A stretch of 64,000 bases of DNA. Origin: Phycisphaeraceae bacterium. GTDB lineage: Bacteria > Planctomycetota > Phycisphaerae > Phycisphaerales > UBA1924. Positions 24,407-33,232 of the stretch are shown here, piece after piece. Position 1 is the stretch's first letter. The number at the start of each line of letters is the position of its first letter. The DNA is taken from NCBI GenBank assembly GCA_019636515.1, contig JAHBXI010000001.1, positions 620,001-684,000 on the forward strand. Direction: 5' to 3'. A model generated the notes under the pieces. The model saw only the letters and a program-made list of their open reading frames with translations. It did not search any database and was not told the origin of the DNA. The translations under genes and the position numbers were made by a program.

Positions 24407-26716
24407 ATGCAACGCCGTAGAACAAGGAACGAATCGACCCCGAACACAAGCCGGAATCTTCGCCTCATGGCCGTGCTGGCCGGGATGGCCCTCTCGGCCA
24501 CCTCGGCGATGGCTCAGCCCGCGCCGCCCCAGTGGATCGCCCTGGATTCGACCGCCGCTCCCGGCTCGGCCCCGTTCGCGAGGGTCAACCCGGCGTCCAC
24601 GGTGAACGAAACAATCTTGGATATCGAGATCCCCGGCTTCTACGTCGAGGAGGTGGTGGACCCCATTCACGGGACGTTCCACTCCCTGAAGATCCCGCTC
24701 CCAAACCAGGGGCTTGGCCTGCTCATTCCCGCGGTGCAGAAACTGACGGGATCTCCCGCGGTTCCGGTCATCAACATGATCGTCGCGCTGCCCTCGGACG
24801 CGGCGACCTGCACGGTGTCGTCGATGACGCCAACCGCCTCCATGACCTTCGCGGGACTGCGGATCATCCCCACGCAGCCGGACGTGATGGAGGAGCCCGA
24901 CGTCAGCCCCGCCGACCAACCCCCGTTCACGATCGACCCCGCCGCCTATCTCTCAACGCTCTCCTTCCCCGCGGGGTTTGGGGAGCCGCTGGAGCCGGCC
25001 GGCAAGCGTGCCGGCGTGCGCATGCAGGCGATGAGCGTCAAGCCCTTCAAGTACACCCCCGCGACGGGCCAGATGGAGGCCATGAGCCGCTTCAGCGTGG
25101 TGATCAGCCACCCGGGCGACCCGCTCCCCCAGACCCGAGAGCACATCCTGCTGGCCCGGCAGACCCGCCAGCACTGCGTGAACTGGGACACCCCGGCCGC
25201 CAACTGGTTCGCCGAGTCGGTGACGTACAAGGGGGCGTACCTGTTCATCACGCGCGACGATGTGCTCGATGACCTCAAGCCGCTGATCAACCAGAAGAAA
25301 GCCCGCGGCTACATCACCCGCGTCGCCACGCAGGCCGACGTGGACACCAACGCCGACAACCTCATGCAGGCCGATGAGGTCCGGGCGTACATCAAGGACT
25401 GGTACGAGAGTTTCCCCAACGAGGCGCTCAAGTACGTGGTGCTCGTCGGCGACGTGAATCGCATCCCCAGCGCGACCGATCCGGATTACGGCTTCCCCAG
25501 CGATCTCTACTACGCCTGCTACGAGGATACCGACTCGTACCCGGACATGCGCCTGGGCCGGATCACCTTCAACGCCGGCCAACTCCCCGACATCATCTCC
25601 CGGATCAGGGCCTACCAGGAATCCCCCCCCGCCTCCGCGGCGTATTACTCCAGTTCCGCCGCCATTGCCCACGGGGAAGTCGCGGCCAAGTTCGTGGATG
25701 TCCTCGACGCGTCGATCAGCATCGCCTTCCCGGTGGACGAACCGATGAATTTCGCGAAGCACTACGGGACCGACGAGGCGACGGGGATGAACTCGGCGCT
25801 GTTCGACACGCTCAACGCCGGCCAGCACATCGTCTACTACCGCGGCCACGGCTCGACCCAGACTTTCTTTGAGTGGAGTTTCCTCGGGGCGAATTTCGCC
25901 AACTGGTTCCTCAACACCGAGAACAACCCGGTCCATCCGTCCTGGTGCCCGATCGTGATCAGCAGCGCGTGCTCGAACGGGTCGCTCCCCACGGGGGACT
26001 GCCTGATCGAGGACTGGTTCCAGCGGCCCGGGAACGGGGCGGTCGCGGCCTATGGGGCGCTGATCGGCAGCCGCCGTGACATGAACCACGGCTTCACCGA
26101 GGTGTTCTGGAATCAACTCCGCAACATCGGCAAGTACAACGACATCAGCACGCATATGTACTGGTCGCAGTTGCTCGGGTTCATCAAGAACGTCAAGGAT
26201 GACATGGTGGATCCCAAGAAGAACCTCTGGACGTACGTCCTGCTGGGTGATCCCGAAACGAAGATCTGGGCAAGGAAGCCGACCAACGCCGCGCCCGACT
26301 CGCTCCCCCCGGGCATGACCGGCGGTGCCTCGGGCTTCGGGTTCACGGTCAAGAACGGGCACGGCGACCCGATCCCCGGCGCGGTGGTGTGCGCCTACAA
26401 GCCCGGGGAGGTCCAGGAGACCGTGTACGCCGACGCGAACGGGTACGCCTTCTTGAATGTCAACCCCCAGACGTACGGCTTTCTGACCGTGACCACCTAC
26501 ACCTACGACGACTCGACCGCCCCGACCGCGTTCAACATCCAGGTTGGGGCGTGCCCGGCCGACGTTGACGCGTCCGGGTTTGTCGACACCGACGACTTCG
26601 ACTTCTTCGTCCGGCTCTTCGAGGCCGGCGACGACGCGGCGGACTTTGACGGCACCGGGTTCGTCGATACCGACGACTACGACGCGTTCGTCAGGGCCTT
26701 CGAACGGGGCTGCTGA
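24407..26716 (+). CDS. Secreted C25 (gingipain-like) cysteine peptidase with dockerin-like tail
   Basis: Exported cysteine protease. A signal peptide ends near residue 36 (ATSAMA-Q). Residues ~40-270 are a propeptide-like beta domain, and the peptidase C25 domain covers about 290-600. The catalytic pair is His481 in YYRGHG and Cys522 in ISSACSNG, both in the family order. A carboxypeptidase regulatory-like beta domain follows (GDPIPGAVVCAY). The last 54 residues are two EF-hand-like repeats (DVDASGFVDTDDF and DFDGTGFVDTDDY) framed by Cys at both ends and finishing in Gly-Cys. This tail is shared with the protein at 39367-41025 and likely serves surface attachment or sorting. The length is 769 residues. 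Confidence 0.9.
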   Translation: MQRRRTRNESTPNTSRNLRLMAVLAGMALSATSAMAQPAPPQWIALDSTAAPGSAPFARVNPASTVNETILDIEIPGFYVEEVVDPIHGTFHSLKIPLPNQGLGLLIPAVQKLTGSPAVPVINMIVALPSDAATCTVSSMTPTASMTFAGLRIIPTQPDVMEEPDVSPADQPPFTIDPAAYLSTLSFPAGFGEPLEPAGKRAGVRMQAMSVKPFKYTPATGQMEAMSRFSVVISHPGDPLPQTREHILLARQTRQHCVNWDTPAANWFAESVTYKGAYLFITRDDVLDDLKPLINQKKARGYITRVATQADVDTNADNLMQADEVRAYIKDWYESFPNEALKYVVLVGDVNRIPSATDPDYGFPSDLYYACYEDTDSYPDMRLGRITFNAGQLPDIISRIRAYQESPPASAAYYSSSAAIAHGEVAAKFVDVLDASISIAFPVDEPMNFAKHYGTDEATGMNSALFDTLNAGQHIVYYRGHGSTQTFFEWSFLGANFANWFLNTENNPVHPSWCPIVISSACSNGSLPTGDCLIEDWFQRPGNGAVAAYGALIGSRRDMNHGFTEVFWNQLRNIGKYNDISTHMYWSQLLGFIKNVKDDMVDPKKNLWTYVLLGDPETKIWARKPTNAAPDSLPPGMTGGASGFGFTVKNGHGDPIPGAVVCAYKPGEVQETVYADANGYAFLNVNPQTYGFLTVTTYTYDDSTAPTAFNIQVGACPADVDASGFVDTDDFDFFVRLFEAGDDAADFDGTGFVDTDDYDAFVRAFERGC

Positions 26717-26758
26717 CCGGCGCCGGGGCCACACTCCAACACCCCGCGCGATTTGAAC

Positions 26759-26785
26759 CACCCCGGCCTCGTGGCCGGGGTTTTT
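26759..26785 (+). terminator. Strong intrinsic terminator after the C25 peptidase
   Basis: CCCCGGCC (26761-26768), loop TCGT, GGCCGGGG (26773-26780), then TTTTT. The perfect 8-bp GC stem with T run ends plus-strand transcription between the peptidase and the convergent yggS gene. Confidence 0.85.
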
Positions 26786-26800
26786 CGTGCGCCGAGAGCG

Positions 26801-27793
26801 TCACAAGGCCCCGGCCCCGCCGCCACCGTCGTCCTCGGGCGACGCGGGATCTCCCGAACGCGGCTCGCCGAATATCGCCGAACCGACCCGAACCACGTTC
26901 GCCCCCTCCTCGATCGCAACCTCGAAGTCCTGGGACATCCCCATCGAGAGGATGTTGAAATGCCCCCCCCCGATCCCGCCGATCCTCATCTCGTCGAAGA
27001 TCTCCCGGCAGCGCCGGAAGATCGGCCTGGCCGACTCCGGATCGTCGCTCAGCGGGGCCATGGTCATCAACCCCCGAACCCGGACGTTGGTCATCGTGTC
27101 GATCTGCTCGGCCAGCGGCTGTGCCGCGGGCACGGGACAGCCGAACTTGGACTCCTCACCCGAGCAATTGACCTGAAGGAGCACATCCACCGGCTCTTCT
27201 CGCCGGTTGGCAAGCAACTGGAGTTCCTCCGCCAGGCGAAGGGAATCCACCGAATGCACCAGGCGGACAAACTCCATGGCCTTTCGGGCCTTGTTGCGCT
27301 GCAGGTGGCCGATGAGGTGCCAGCGAAGGGCGGCGCCCGCGAACCCAGCCCCCGCCGTGGACGCCGCGGGAGAGACCGCCTGGCCGGATCGGACCGCGCT
27401 CAGAAGCCGCCCACCGGCAAGGTCGGCGCGGACCGCGCTTGGAACCACGCGCAGGCGAGCGAGGTACTCTTCCGCCATCGCGGCGTGCTGGATCAGCGAC
27501 TGGACGCGGTTTTCCCCAAAGTCCCTGTGCCCGAGGTCGATCAGCGAACGGATCTGGTCCGGGTCGGCAAACTTGGTGACGGCGACAAGGATGATGTCTC
27601 CCGCCACGCGGCCCGATTTGGACGCCGCTTGTGAAACCCGGCCGCGAACCGACGCGTACCGATCGGCCAGTGACGCGGCCCAGCCCGAGGCGTCGGTCGG
27701 AGGCTCAACACCGGGGTTTACCGGCGGCGCGGGAGAATCGCCACGCGAAGTCGTTTCGGAGCGAACATCGGATGATCGAGAAGGTGAAGGCAC
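26801..27793 (-). CDS. yggS: PLP-binding YggS/PROSC family protein
   Basis: Pyridoxal phosphate carrier protein that keeps vitamin B6 and amino-acid pools balanced. The PLP lysine is Lys74 in LVAVTKF. Later family marks are FGENRVQ, WHLIGHLQRNK, VLLQVNCSGEESKFG, VRGLMTMAP, LSMGMSQDFEVAI and VRVGSAIFG. GTG 27793 was chosen because GGAG lies 7 bases upstream; another GTG at 27835 is possible. At 330 residues it is about 100 longer than usual: it has ~45 extra N-terminal residues, a low-complexity insert of ~35 residues (Ala/Ser/Gly-rich) before WHLIG, and a Gly-rich tail. Confidence 0.91.
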   Translation of the reverse strand: MPSPSRSSDVRSETTSRGDSPAPPVNPGVEPPTDASGWAASLADRYASVRGRVSQAASKSGRVAGDIILVAVTKFADPDQIRSLIDLGHRDFGENRVQSLIQHAAMAEEYLARLRVVPSAVRADLAGGRLLSAVRSGQAVSPAASTAGAGFAGAALRWHLIGHLQRNKARKAMEFVRLVHSVDSLRLAEELQLLANRREEPVDVLLQVNCSGEESKFGCPVPAAQPLAEQIDTMTNVRVRGLMTMAPLSDDPESARPIFRRCREIFDEMRIGGIGGGHFNILSMGMSQDFEVAIEEGANVVRVGSAIFGEPRSGDPASPEDDGGGGAGAL

Positions 27794-27961
27794 GGCATCG
27801 CTCCGCGGGCGCCGGCGTCGATCACCGGCAATCACGAGATAGGATACACGCCCGCGTGACCGTTCGTGCGGCTCTCGCGGCGTGTTCTTGGTTTCTTTTC
27901 GCCGCCCGGACCCTTTCGCCCGCCCCGGGCGGGTGGTGTCCCGGCCAATGGAGCAAGCCCC

Positions 27962-28456
27962 GTGAACGCGACCCCGCCAATCCATGCGCCGCGAGCGACG
28001 ATCGTGGCCGCGGGCGAACACGCCCCGGACTTTGTACTCAAGGACCAGAACCGATCCGACTGGCGGCTTTCCGAGCACGTCGCCCGCGGGGACGTGGTGC
28101 TGTGCTTCTTCCCGATGGCGTTCACGGACGTGTGCGCCACGGAGATGAAGTGCGTCACCGACGAGTTCGACTCCTGGTCGCGCCAAGGGGCGACGGTCGT
28201 CGGGATCTCGTGCGACAGTTTCGCCGCGCTCAAGGCCTGGTCCGACTCGATCGGACTGAAGCAAACCCTCCTGGCCGACATGCACCGAACGGTCTGCAAG
28301 GCCTACGGGGCGTATTGGCCGGATCTCAACATCGCCGGACGTGCCACCGTGGTCATCGGTCGGTCCCCCGACGGCAAGGGCCGCGTCGCCTGGTCGCAGA
28401 GGCGCGAAATCAAGCAGGCGATGGACTTCGGTGAGGTGATCGCGAACCTGGGCTGA
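27962..28456 (+). CDS. AhpE/BCP-like peroxiredoxin
   Basis: Thiol peroxidase that reduces hydrogen peroxide and organic peroxides. The 164-residue protein has AGEHAPDFVLKDQN at the start of the fold and FFPMAFTDVCATEM with the peroxidatic Cys58 preceded by the conserved Thr55. A second Cys two turns later (MKC) or Cys near residue 76 could be resolving. VVGISCDSFAALKAW and GRATVVIG are also typical. GTG 27962 has GGAG about 9 bases upstream; a longer frame starts at 27866 but would add a Pro/Gly-rich stretch. It is divergent from yggS. Confidence 0.9.
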   Translation: MNATPPIHAPRATIVAAGEHAPDFVLKDQNRSDWRLSEHVARGDVVLCFFPMAFTDVCATEMKCVTDEFDSWSRQGATVVGISCDSFAALKAWSDSIGLKQTLLADMHRTVCKAYGAYWPDLNIAGRATVVIGRSPDGKGRVAWSQRREIKQAMDFGEVIANLG

Positions 28457-28509
28457 CGACCAACCCGCCCAGGGCGCCACGTCCGCCACGGGCCAAGTCC
28501 CCTCGACTC

Positions 28510-31092
28510 TCAATCCGCCGCCGCGGGCTCGCCCTCGGATGGCTGGCCGATCTTCTTCACAAGGTCGGAAAGCCACCCTTCGAGCATGTCGCGCTCAAAC
28601 CCATCTCGCGACTGCGCGATCAGGGATTCCAGCACGCCGACGCCGCGCTGGTCGGCCAGGTCGATCATCGCCTTGCCCGCCGCTCGGCGCGTGCGGTCGG
28701 GGCACCGGACCACGGCGGCGCGAATCGCCTCGAAGGCCGCGTCGGGATCGTGGCGGCGGAGTTTGACGATCGCGTCAAACGCAAACGGCCGTGTACGGTC
28801 GTGCGCGGATTCACCCGCCAAGGCCAGCGCGACAGCCAGTCCCGCGGCGTCGCCCAGGTCTCCGATGGCACGAAGCGCCCCCTGGCGAACGCGGTCACCC
28901 GGAGAATCGGTCGCCGCGGCCGAAAGCACAAGCGGGAGGTGTTCGACCGATCGAACAGCCCCCAACCCGCGCAGGCAGGCGGACCGGACCTTTGGACTGG
29001 GATCCACGGCGTACAGGCGGGCGAACATCGCGGCCGCTCGCGCCCGCCCGCGGTCTCCCGCATCACCTTGTCGCCTCGAGGCCACGTGGGCCAGGGCATC
29101 GACGGCCGACTCCCGGGCCGCGTGGGAGGTCGGGCGGCCGATCACGCAGGTTTCCAGCACCCCCACGCTCGACAGGCGCCGCAACGCCCGGACCGCCTCG
29201 AGTTTCACGACGTCGTGCTCGGCCTGGTCGAAGACCACCACCTCGCACAGTCCGGGGGTCTTCTCATCCTTCAGCGCCGCGAGGGATCGGATCGCCTGGA
29301 TTCGAGACGACAGCGACGACCCCTCCCGGGACTGGCGGTGCAGCCACTCCGCGGGCGCAACGGACGTCACGTTGGCAAGCACCGTCATCCCGGGGTCGAT
29401 TTCCACCCACGCGGGAGGGGCGGCAAGGTCCATGTTCAGCGATGCGCGCCGCCCGCGAAACAACATCGTTCCCCCTCGGGCCGACCCGTCGGGCATCCTC
29501 GCCGCGACCGGCAGGTCGAACTCGAAGGCCGGATTGTCACCGTTGATCGTCTGCGTCTGCTCGGCCGAAATGGCCAGGCGTGACGACGACCCGTCCCATT
29601 CGATGGTGGCACGAACCACCGGATGCCCCGGGCGGTCGCACCACTGGGAGAAAAACAGGCCCAGGGACTCTCCCGAGATTTCCTCCATCACGGCCTGGAA
29701 GTCGGAGGTTTCGACCTGGTCGAACCGGTGCCGGCGGAGGAACTCGGCGGTGCCGCGGAAGAAAGCCTCCTCGCCCACCCGGCGTCGGAGCATGTGCAGG
29801 ACGGATGAACCCTTGGCGTAGGGGCTCGCGGACTTGCTGAAGACCTCGCGCGGCCAGCGGAACTTCTTGCTGACCATCCCGGGCGTGTCCGGCGCGGTGC
29901 CGGTGTCCTGGGAAAAGACCGAGGCGAATTCCCGGAGGATGTGGGCGTCGTAGGCCGACGGCCCGTCACGGTGACCGAACCACAGCGCCTCCCCGTACGT
30001 CGCCCATGCCTCGTTGATCCAGATGTGCTCCCACGAACGACACGTGACGAGATTCCCGAACCACTGGTGCGCCAGTTCGTGCGCGATCAGGCCCTCGGGA
30101 TCGTGGTCAAGCCGGCCCTCGGCCGACCAGATCGCCGTGTCGACGAACGAGGTCGCCGAGGTGTTTTCCGTGGCCCCGCTGGCGTAGTTGTGGACCATGA
30201 CCTGGGCGTACCGATGCCAGGGATAGGGCGTGCCGAAGAACCCCTCGAACGCCCGGATCATCTCGGGCGTCCGGCCGAAGTTCGGGCGGATGTCGTCGCG
30301 CCGGCCGATCGGGGCGTAGACGGGCATCGCCAGCCGCGGCGTGCCGACGTCCTCCACGTCGAAGCGACCGACCACCAGCGTCACCAGGTACGGGACGTGC
30401 GGCTCGTCCTGGAGCCAGTGAAAGCGGCGGTACATCCCCAGGGACGGCGGCTGAGCGCCAGACCCGTCACCGGCGGTCGTGACGGCCCGGTTCTCGACCG
30501 AAAGCAGCCGGCCGTTGGAGACCACCTCGAACGACCCGGGGACGGTCGCGATGATCTCGGTCGTCAGGCGGTCGTTGGGGAAATCGTGGCAGGGGAACCA
30601 GTAACTGTTGTACTCGGGCTGGCCCTTGCTGTGGACCTGCGCCGGCCGGCCAGGCCAGGAGGGTGACTCGGGGGTCCACACGAATCCAAACGGCGGGTCC
30701 GTCACCGTGTACGTGGTCGTGATCGTACACGATTCTCCTTCGGCGATCCGCCGATCAAATCGGACGACCAGCCGCTGGCCGTCGTGGTCGAACGCCACCG
30801 GCGCCGACACGCACTCGACCGATCGGATGTCCATGAGTTTGGCGTCGAGCGTCACCTGGTCGATCCCCCCCACCGGCGGCATGAACGTCAGGTCCTGCAC
30901 GACCTCCATCTTCCTGGTGTTCATGTCCGGGATGAGGATGTTCAGCCGCATGTGCCGGTAATCAACCAGCGGGTGGCGCGGATAACTCAGCGGGTCTTGC
31001 CCGGCCCGGGCACCGGGCTCGGCCAGGCACGCGGGCGCGAACAGGCCGCCCAGTGCCGTTGCCATCACCAGCAGCGCCGCCAGTCGGTTCAT
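28510..31092 (-). CDS. Secreted M1-family aminopeptidase with HEAT-like tail (copy A)
   Basis: Zinc aminopeptidase. It has a signal peptide (MNRLAALLVMATALGGLFAP). The zinc site is HELAH at residue 338 with the third ligand Glu in WINEAWATYGEA. The exopeptidase loop reads GATENTSA instead of the usual GAMEN, which may change activity. The last ~230 residues are HEAT-like helical repeats (LRRLSSVGVLE, GLGAVRSVEHLPLVLS, DLGDAAGLAVALA). ATG 31092 has AGGA 6-8 bases upstream; ATG 31110 is an alternative. It lies 91 bp behind a second M1 gene on the same strand, so the pair likely arose by duplication. 860 residues. Confidence 0.91.
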   Translation of the reverse strand: MNRLAALLVMATALGGLFAPACLAEPGARAGQDPLSYPRHPLVDYRHMRLNILIPDMNTRKMEVVQDLTFMPPVGGIDQVTLDAKLMDIRSVECVSAPVAFDHDGQRLVVRFDRRIAEGESCTITTTYTVTDPPFGFVWTPESPSWPGRPAQVHSKGQPEYNSYWFPCHDFPNDRLTTEIIATVPGSFEVVSNGRLLSVENRAVTTAGDGSGAQPPSLGMYRRFHWLQDEPHVPYLVTLVVGRFDVEDVGTPRLAMPVYAPIGRRDDIRPNFGRTPEMIRAFEGFFGTPYPWHRYAQVMVHNYASGATENTSATSFVDTAIWSAEGRLDHDPEGLIAHELAHQWFGNLVTCRSWEHIWINEAWATYGEALWFGHRDGPSAYDAHILREFASVFSQDTGTAPDTPGMVSKKFRWPREVFSKSASPYAKGSSVLHMLRRRVGEEAFFRGTAEFLRRHRFDQVETSDFQAVMEEISGESLGLFFSQWCDRPGHPVVRATIEWDGSSSRLAISAEQTQTINGDNPAFEFDLPVAARMPDGSARGGTMLFRGRRASLNMDLAAPPAWVEIDPGMTVLANVTSVAPAEWLHRQSREGSSLSSRIQAIRSLAALKDEKTPGLCEVVVFDQAEHDVVKLEAVRALRRLSSVGVLETCVIGRPTSHAARESAVDALAHVASRRQGDAGDRGRARAAAMFARLYAVDPSPKVRSACLRGLGAVRSVEHLPLVLSAAATDSPGDRVRQGALRAIGDLGDAAGLAVALALAGESAHDRTRPFAFDAIVKLRRHDPDAAFEAIRAAVVRCPDRTRRAAGKAMIDLADQRGVGVLESLIAQSRDGFERDMLEGWLSDLVKKIGQPSEGEPAAAD

Positions 31093-31183
31093 CAGGTTTC
31101 CTGAACGCATCGGTCCGGTCTCCGAGGTGTGATCCGCCGAGGGAGGGGTGCGGGGCGTTGAAGATCAGCCGCGCGCCCAGACA

Positions 31184-33076
31184 TCAATCCGGGTCCACGG
31201 GCGCCGGTTCATCATCGTCGAGTTCCTTGACGACGCGGTGCGGAGCCGCGACCGTCATCCGAGGATCGACCGTGATGGTCGCGGGGCGTCCGTGAACCGC
31301 AAACCGACCCACCGCCACGAGAGAATCCATGTCAACGTACACGGTCTGGTTCGGGCCATCGTCAAAGCGCAGCACCAGCGGCAGCGAAAAGGCGTACGCC
31401 GGGTTGTCGCGATCCACCCGCTGGGTCTGCCCGAGACGCACGGAGAGTTCCCTCGCGCCCGCGTCGTAGGTGTACGCCACGTCGAGCCTGGGAAGGCCCG
31501 GACGCAGCGTCCACTGCGTGAAGAACCGATCGAGGCTCTGCCCGGAGACATCCTCGAGGCATCGACGAAAATCGTCCGTCGTCGCGTGCCGGAACCCGAA
31601 TCGATCGAGGAACAGCCGCGCCCCGCGGAAGAACACCTCGTCGCCGAGCCTCATGCGGAGCATGTGGAGCACGATGGCGCCCTTGCCGTACACGTCGTCG
31701 GGTTTTCCCATGACCTGCGCTTCGTGGCGGTACCGGTTGCTCACCAGCGGCGGGTACTCCGGGGCGAAGGAGGAATTGGTGGCCCGCTGTGCCGAGAAAT
31801 ACGAGGCAATCGTGCGCTGATACGCCCTCCGGCGCTCGGCGGGGTTCTCCCCGGCGGCGTGCTCGGCCCACAGGGCTTCGGAAAAACTGGCCCAGCCCTC
31901 GTTGAGCCAGAGATGCTCCCAGCCCTTGCAGGTCACCAGGTTTCCGAACCACTGGTGCGCGAGTTCATGGGCGATCAGGTCGTCCTGGCTGCCGTCCTCC
32001 CCGACAAGGCTCGCCCGGGTCATGGTCGTCGCGCCCGTGTTCTCCATCCCTCCCCAGGCAAAGTCACGGCAGATAAGTTGGGCGTAGCGGTCCCACGGGT
32101 ACGGCTCGTCAAAGAGTTGCTCGAAGAAGGCGACCATCTCCGCGGTCCGCCGGTACAGCCGCCTGGCGTCGTCTTCAAAGCCGATCGGAACGTACAGGGG
32201 CATCGCCAGGCCCGGCCGGGCCGAGTCCGCGCCGCCCAGTTCGACGATCGAGAACTTCCCGATCACGAGCGTCACCAGGTACGCCGAGTGTGGCTTGTCC
32301 TGCAGCCAGTGCCAGCGGACGCGCCCCGGACCTGCCGGATCCCGGGATACCAGCCGGCCGTTGGAGGAAACCTCATACCCATCCTCGACCGTCACGACCA
32401 GTTCGGTCGTCAGTTTGTCGTTGGGAAAGTCGTGGCAGACGAACCAGCGGCTGTTGTCCTGCGGCTGGCCCTGGCTGTGGACCTGCGGGAACTGATCGGA
32501 AAGGCTCTCCGCCCCGGGTATCGGTGGCGACCACGTCAGCCCCTGCCCCTTGTTCGAGCCGAAATCGACCTCGTACTCGATGACGGTTTCGACCTGCTCG
32601 CCGACCGGGACCGGGGCCGGAAGCGTGATGACCAGGTCCGAGCCGAGGTACACAAAAGAAGCGGCACGCCGGCCGACCGTCACGGACCGAATCTCCAGTT
32701 GCTTGGCATCCAGCCGCATCCGATCACGGGCTTGTCCCACCGCCTCGGACGTCAGGATCTGCCGGCCGGTCAGAAACGGACGCGAAAGGTCCGGGAAGTC
32801 GAGTTCCAGCCTCATGTGCCGGTGGTCAAACCATGTCTCGGGACGCCAGGTCGCAATCCTGGACCCGCTCTGGGGGTCGATCCGGGGATCAAGCGGCAGG
32901 TCGCCCGGACCCGGCGGCGGGGATGCCGCATCCGCCGAGGACTCCACGGCGGCCTGGAACGCCAAGGCCGGGGGAGCCAAACGACCCCAAAGACCGCTCG
33001 CCAGGAGCACCGACAGGACCACTCGCGGCAGGAAACGGGCCGATCCGGGGGACAAACCTCGAAACGCAATGGACAT
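31184..33076 (-). CDS. Secreted M1-family aminopeptidase (copy B)
   Basis: Zinc aminopeptidase, 630 residues. It has a signal peptide (PRVVLSVLLASGLWGRLAPPALA). The zinc ligands HELAH are at residue 370 and LWLNEGWASFSEA supplies the third ligand. WGGMENTGA keeps the canonical GxMEN exopeptidase motif, unlike copy A. The C-terminal part is a beta domain and lacks the HEAT repeats of copy A. The tail DDDEPAPVDPD is acidic. ATG 33076 (MSIAFRGLSPG) was chosen because it opens directly on the signal peptide; the longer upstream frame would overlap the divergent pyrG start. Confidence 0.92.
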   Translation of the reverse strand: MSIAFRGLSPGSARFLPRVVLSVLLASGLWGRLAPPALAFQAAVESSADAASPPPGPGDLPLDPRIDPQSGSRIATWRPETWFDHRHMRLELDFPDLSRPFLTGRQILTSEAVGQARDRMRLDAKQLEIRSVTVGRRAASFVYLGSDLVITLPAPVPVGEQVETVIEYEVDFGSNKGQGLTWSPPIPGAESLSDQFPQVHSQGQPQDNSRWFVCHDFPNDKLTTELVVTVEDGYEVSSNGRLVSRDPAGPGRVRWHWLQDKPHSAYLVTLVIGKFSIVELGGADSARPGLAMPLYVPIGFEDDARRLYRRTAEMVAFFEQLFDEPYPWDRYAQLICRDFAWGGMENTGATTMTRASLVGEDGSQDDLIAHELAHQWFGNLVTCKGWEHLWLNEGWASFSEALWAEHAAGENPAERRRAYQRTIASYFSAQRATNSSFAPEYPPLVSNRYRHEAQVMGKPDDVYGKGAIVLHMLRMRLGDEVFFRGARLFLDRFGFRHATTDDFRRCLEDVSGQSLDRFFTQWTLRPGLPRLDVAYTYDAGARELSVRLGQTQRVDRDNPAYAFSLPLVLRFDDGPNQTVYVDMDSLVAVGRFAVHGRPATITVDPRMTVAAPHRVVKELDDDEPAPVDPD

Positions 33077-33232
33077 CGCGGGGAATCTCCGATGAGGAAC
33101 GCGGAAAGGATAAGGAGTCTGACCCCCGGCCGGGATCCCCGCCCAGCCCCCTTGCCAGGAAATCAGTTCGGTCTTCTCCCCATTCGTCACCCGATCGCTT
33201 GGAGCGAGGGTATATTGCAGGTACGATTCACC

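Noticed and set aside
30467-30730. Minus-strand frame within the M1 gene region
   Set aside because: Shadow frame of copy A without start signal or family features.
31148-33232. Upstream extension of the pyrG frame by ~700 codons
   Set aside because: It is antisense to the M1 aminopeptidase with clear family motifs; the pyrG start at ATG 33233 is better supported.
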